Below, piece after piece: positions 5,011 through 5,023 of a stretch of DNA of 5,023 bases; within the stretch, counting starts at the first letter, position 1, and every line of letters starts with the position of its first letter. The stretch comes from Pyramidobacter sp. (GTDB lineage Bacteria > Synergistota > Synergistia > Synergistales > Dethiosulfovibrionaceae): assembly GCA_016286835.1 (NCBI GenBank), contig JAEEUD010000149.1:1-5023 (forward strand), read 5' to 3'. The notes beneath the pieces are model-generated. The model saw nothing but the letters and a program-made list of their open reading frames with translations. It was not told the origin of the DNA and did not search any database. Made by a program: the position numbers and the translations under genes.

Positions 5011-5023
5011 TTTTCTTTGTGTC
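5011..5023 (-). repeat. Right arm of the inverted repeat bracketing the GxxExxY gene (cut by window edge)
   Basis: TTTTCTTTGTGTC is the exact reverse complement of 4534-4546 and runs into the end of the window, so the true arm is at least 13 bp and may continue through the octamer array. It lies 14 bp after the stop codon of the GxxExxY gene. T-rich but with no preceding stem, so it is not read as a terminator. Confidence 0.6.

Noticed and set aside
1..5023. CRISPR array, tRNA or rRNA genes
   Set aside because: No regularly spaced direct repeats of CRISPR length, and no cloverleaf or rRNA-like segment was recognised on either strand.

Overview
The window looks like a bacterial chromosome fragment with compact, GC-rich genes and strong Shine-Dalgarno sites. 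An M20D amidohydrolase next to an uncharacterised multi-pass permease fits an anaerobic amino-acid or peptide fermenter. My best guess is Synergistota (Pyramidobacter-like) or a Clostridia-like relative. This rests on recalled gene character, not on any search, so taxonomy is only moderately supported.

Left part (1-2860, minus strand). Three genes read leftward in the order permease (1694-2860), exported calcineurin-like metallophosphatase (840-1655) and M20D amidohydrolase (730 to beyond the left edge). The first two are 38 bp apart and probably co-transcribed. The third follows a 109-bp gap that holds a GC-rich hairpin without a U-tract. A reasonable working idea is uptake of an acylated amino acid or small peptide by the permease and its hydrolysis in the cytoplasm by the M20 enzyme. 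The phosphatase acts outside the membrane and its link to this is unknown. Its metal ligands are kept, but both positions of the usual PPP-family Asp/His catalytic pair are replaced.

Middle (about 2879-4514, plus strand). A complete IS3-family insertion sequence encodes OrfA (2938-3432) and OrfB, which has no start codon before its DDE domain and should be made as a 507-residue OrfAB fusion by -1 frameshifting. The frameshift signal is very clear: an A AAA AAA G slippery run (3387-3393), a 5-nt spacer, then a stem of up to 12 bp that encloses the OrfA stop codon. The left tip of the element lies one or two bases from the permease ribosome binding site, so the permease operon has probably been cut off from its original promoter. 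No target-site duplication is visible.

Right part (4515-5023). A GxxExxY-family PD-(D/E)XK nuclease-like gene (4577-4996) is bracketed by an inverted repeat: a tandem octamer array (consensus RCRCRAAG) upstream, and the exact reverse complement of 13 bp of it downstream, where the window ends. This arrangement, a small nuclease-fold gene inside a repeat-bounded cassette abutting an IS, is the most interesting candidate for an under-described mobile unit here.
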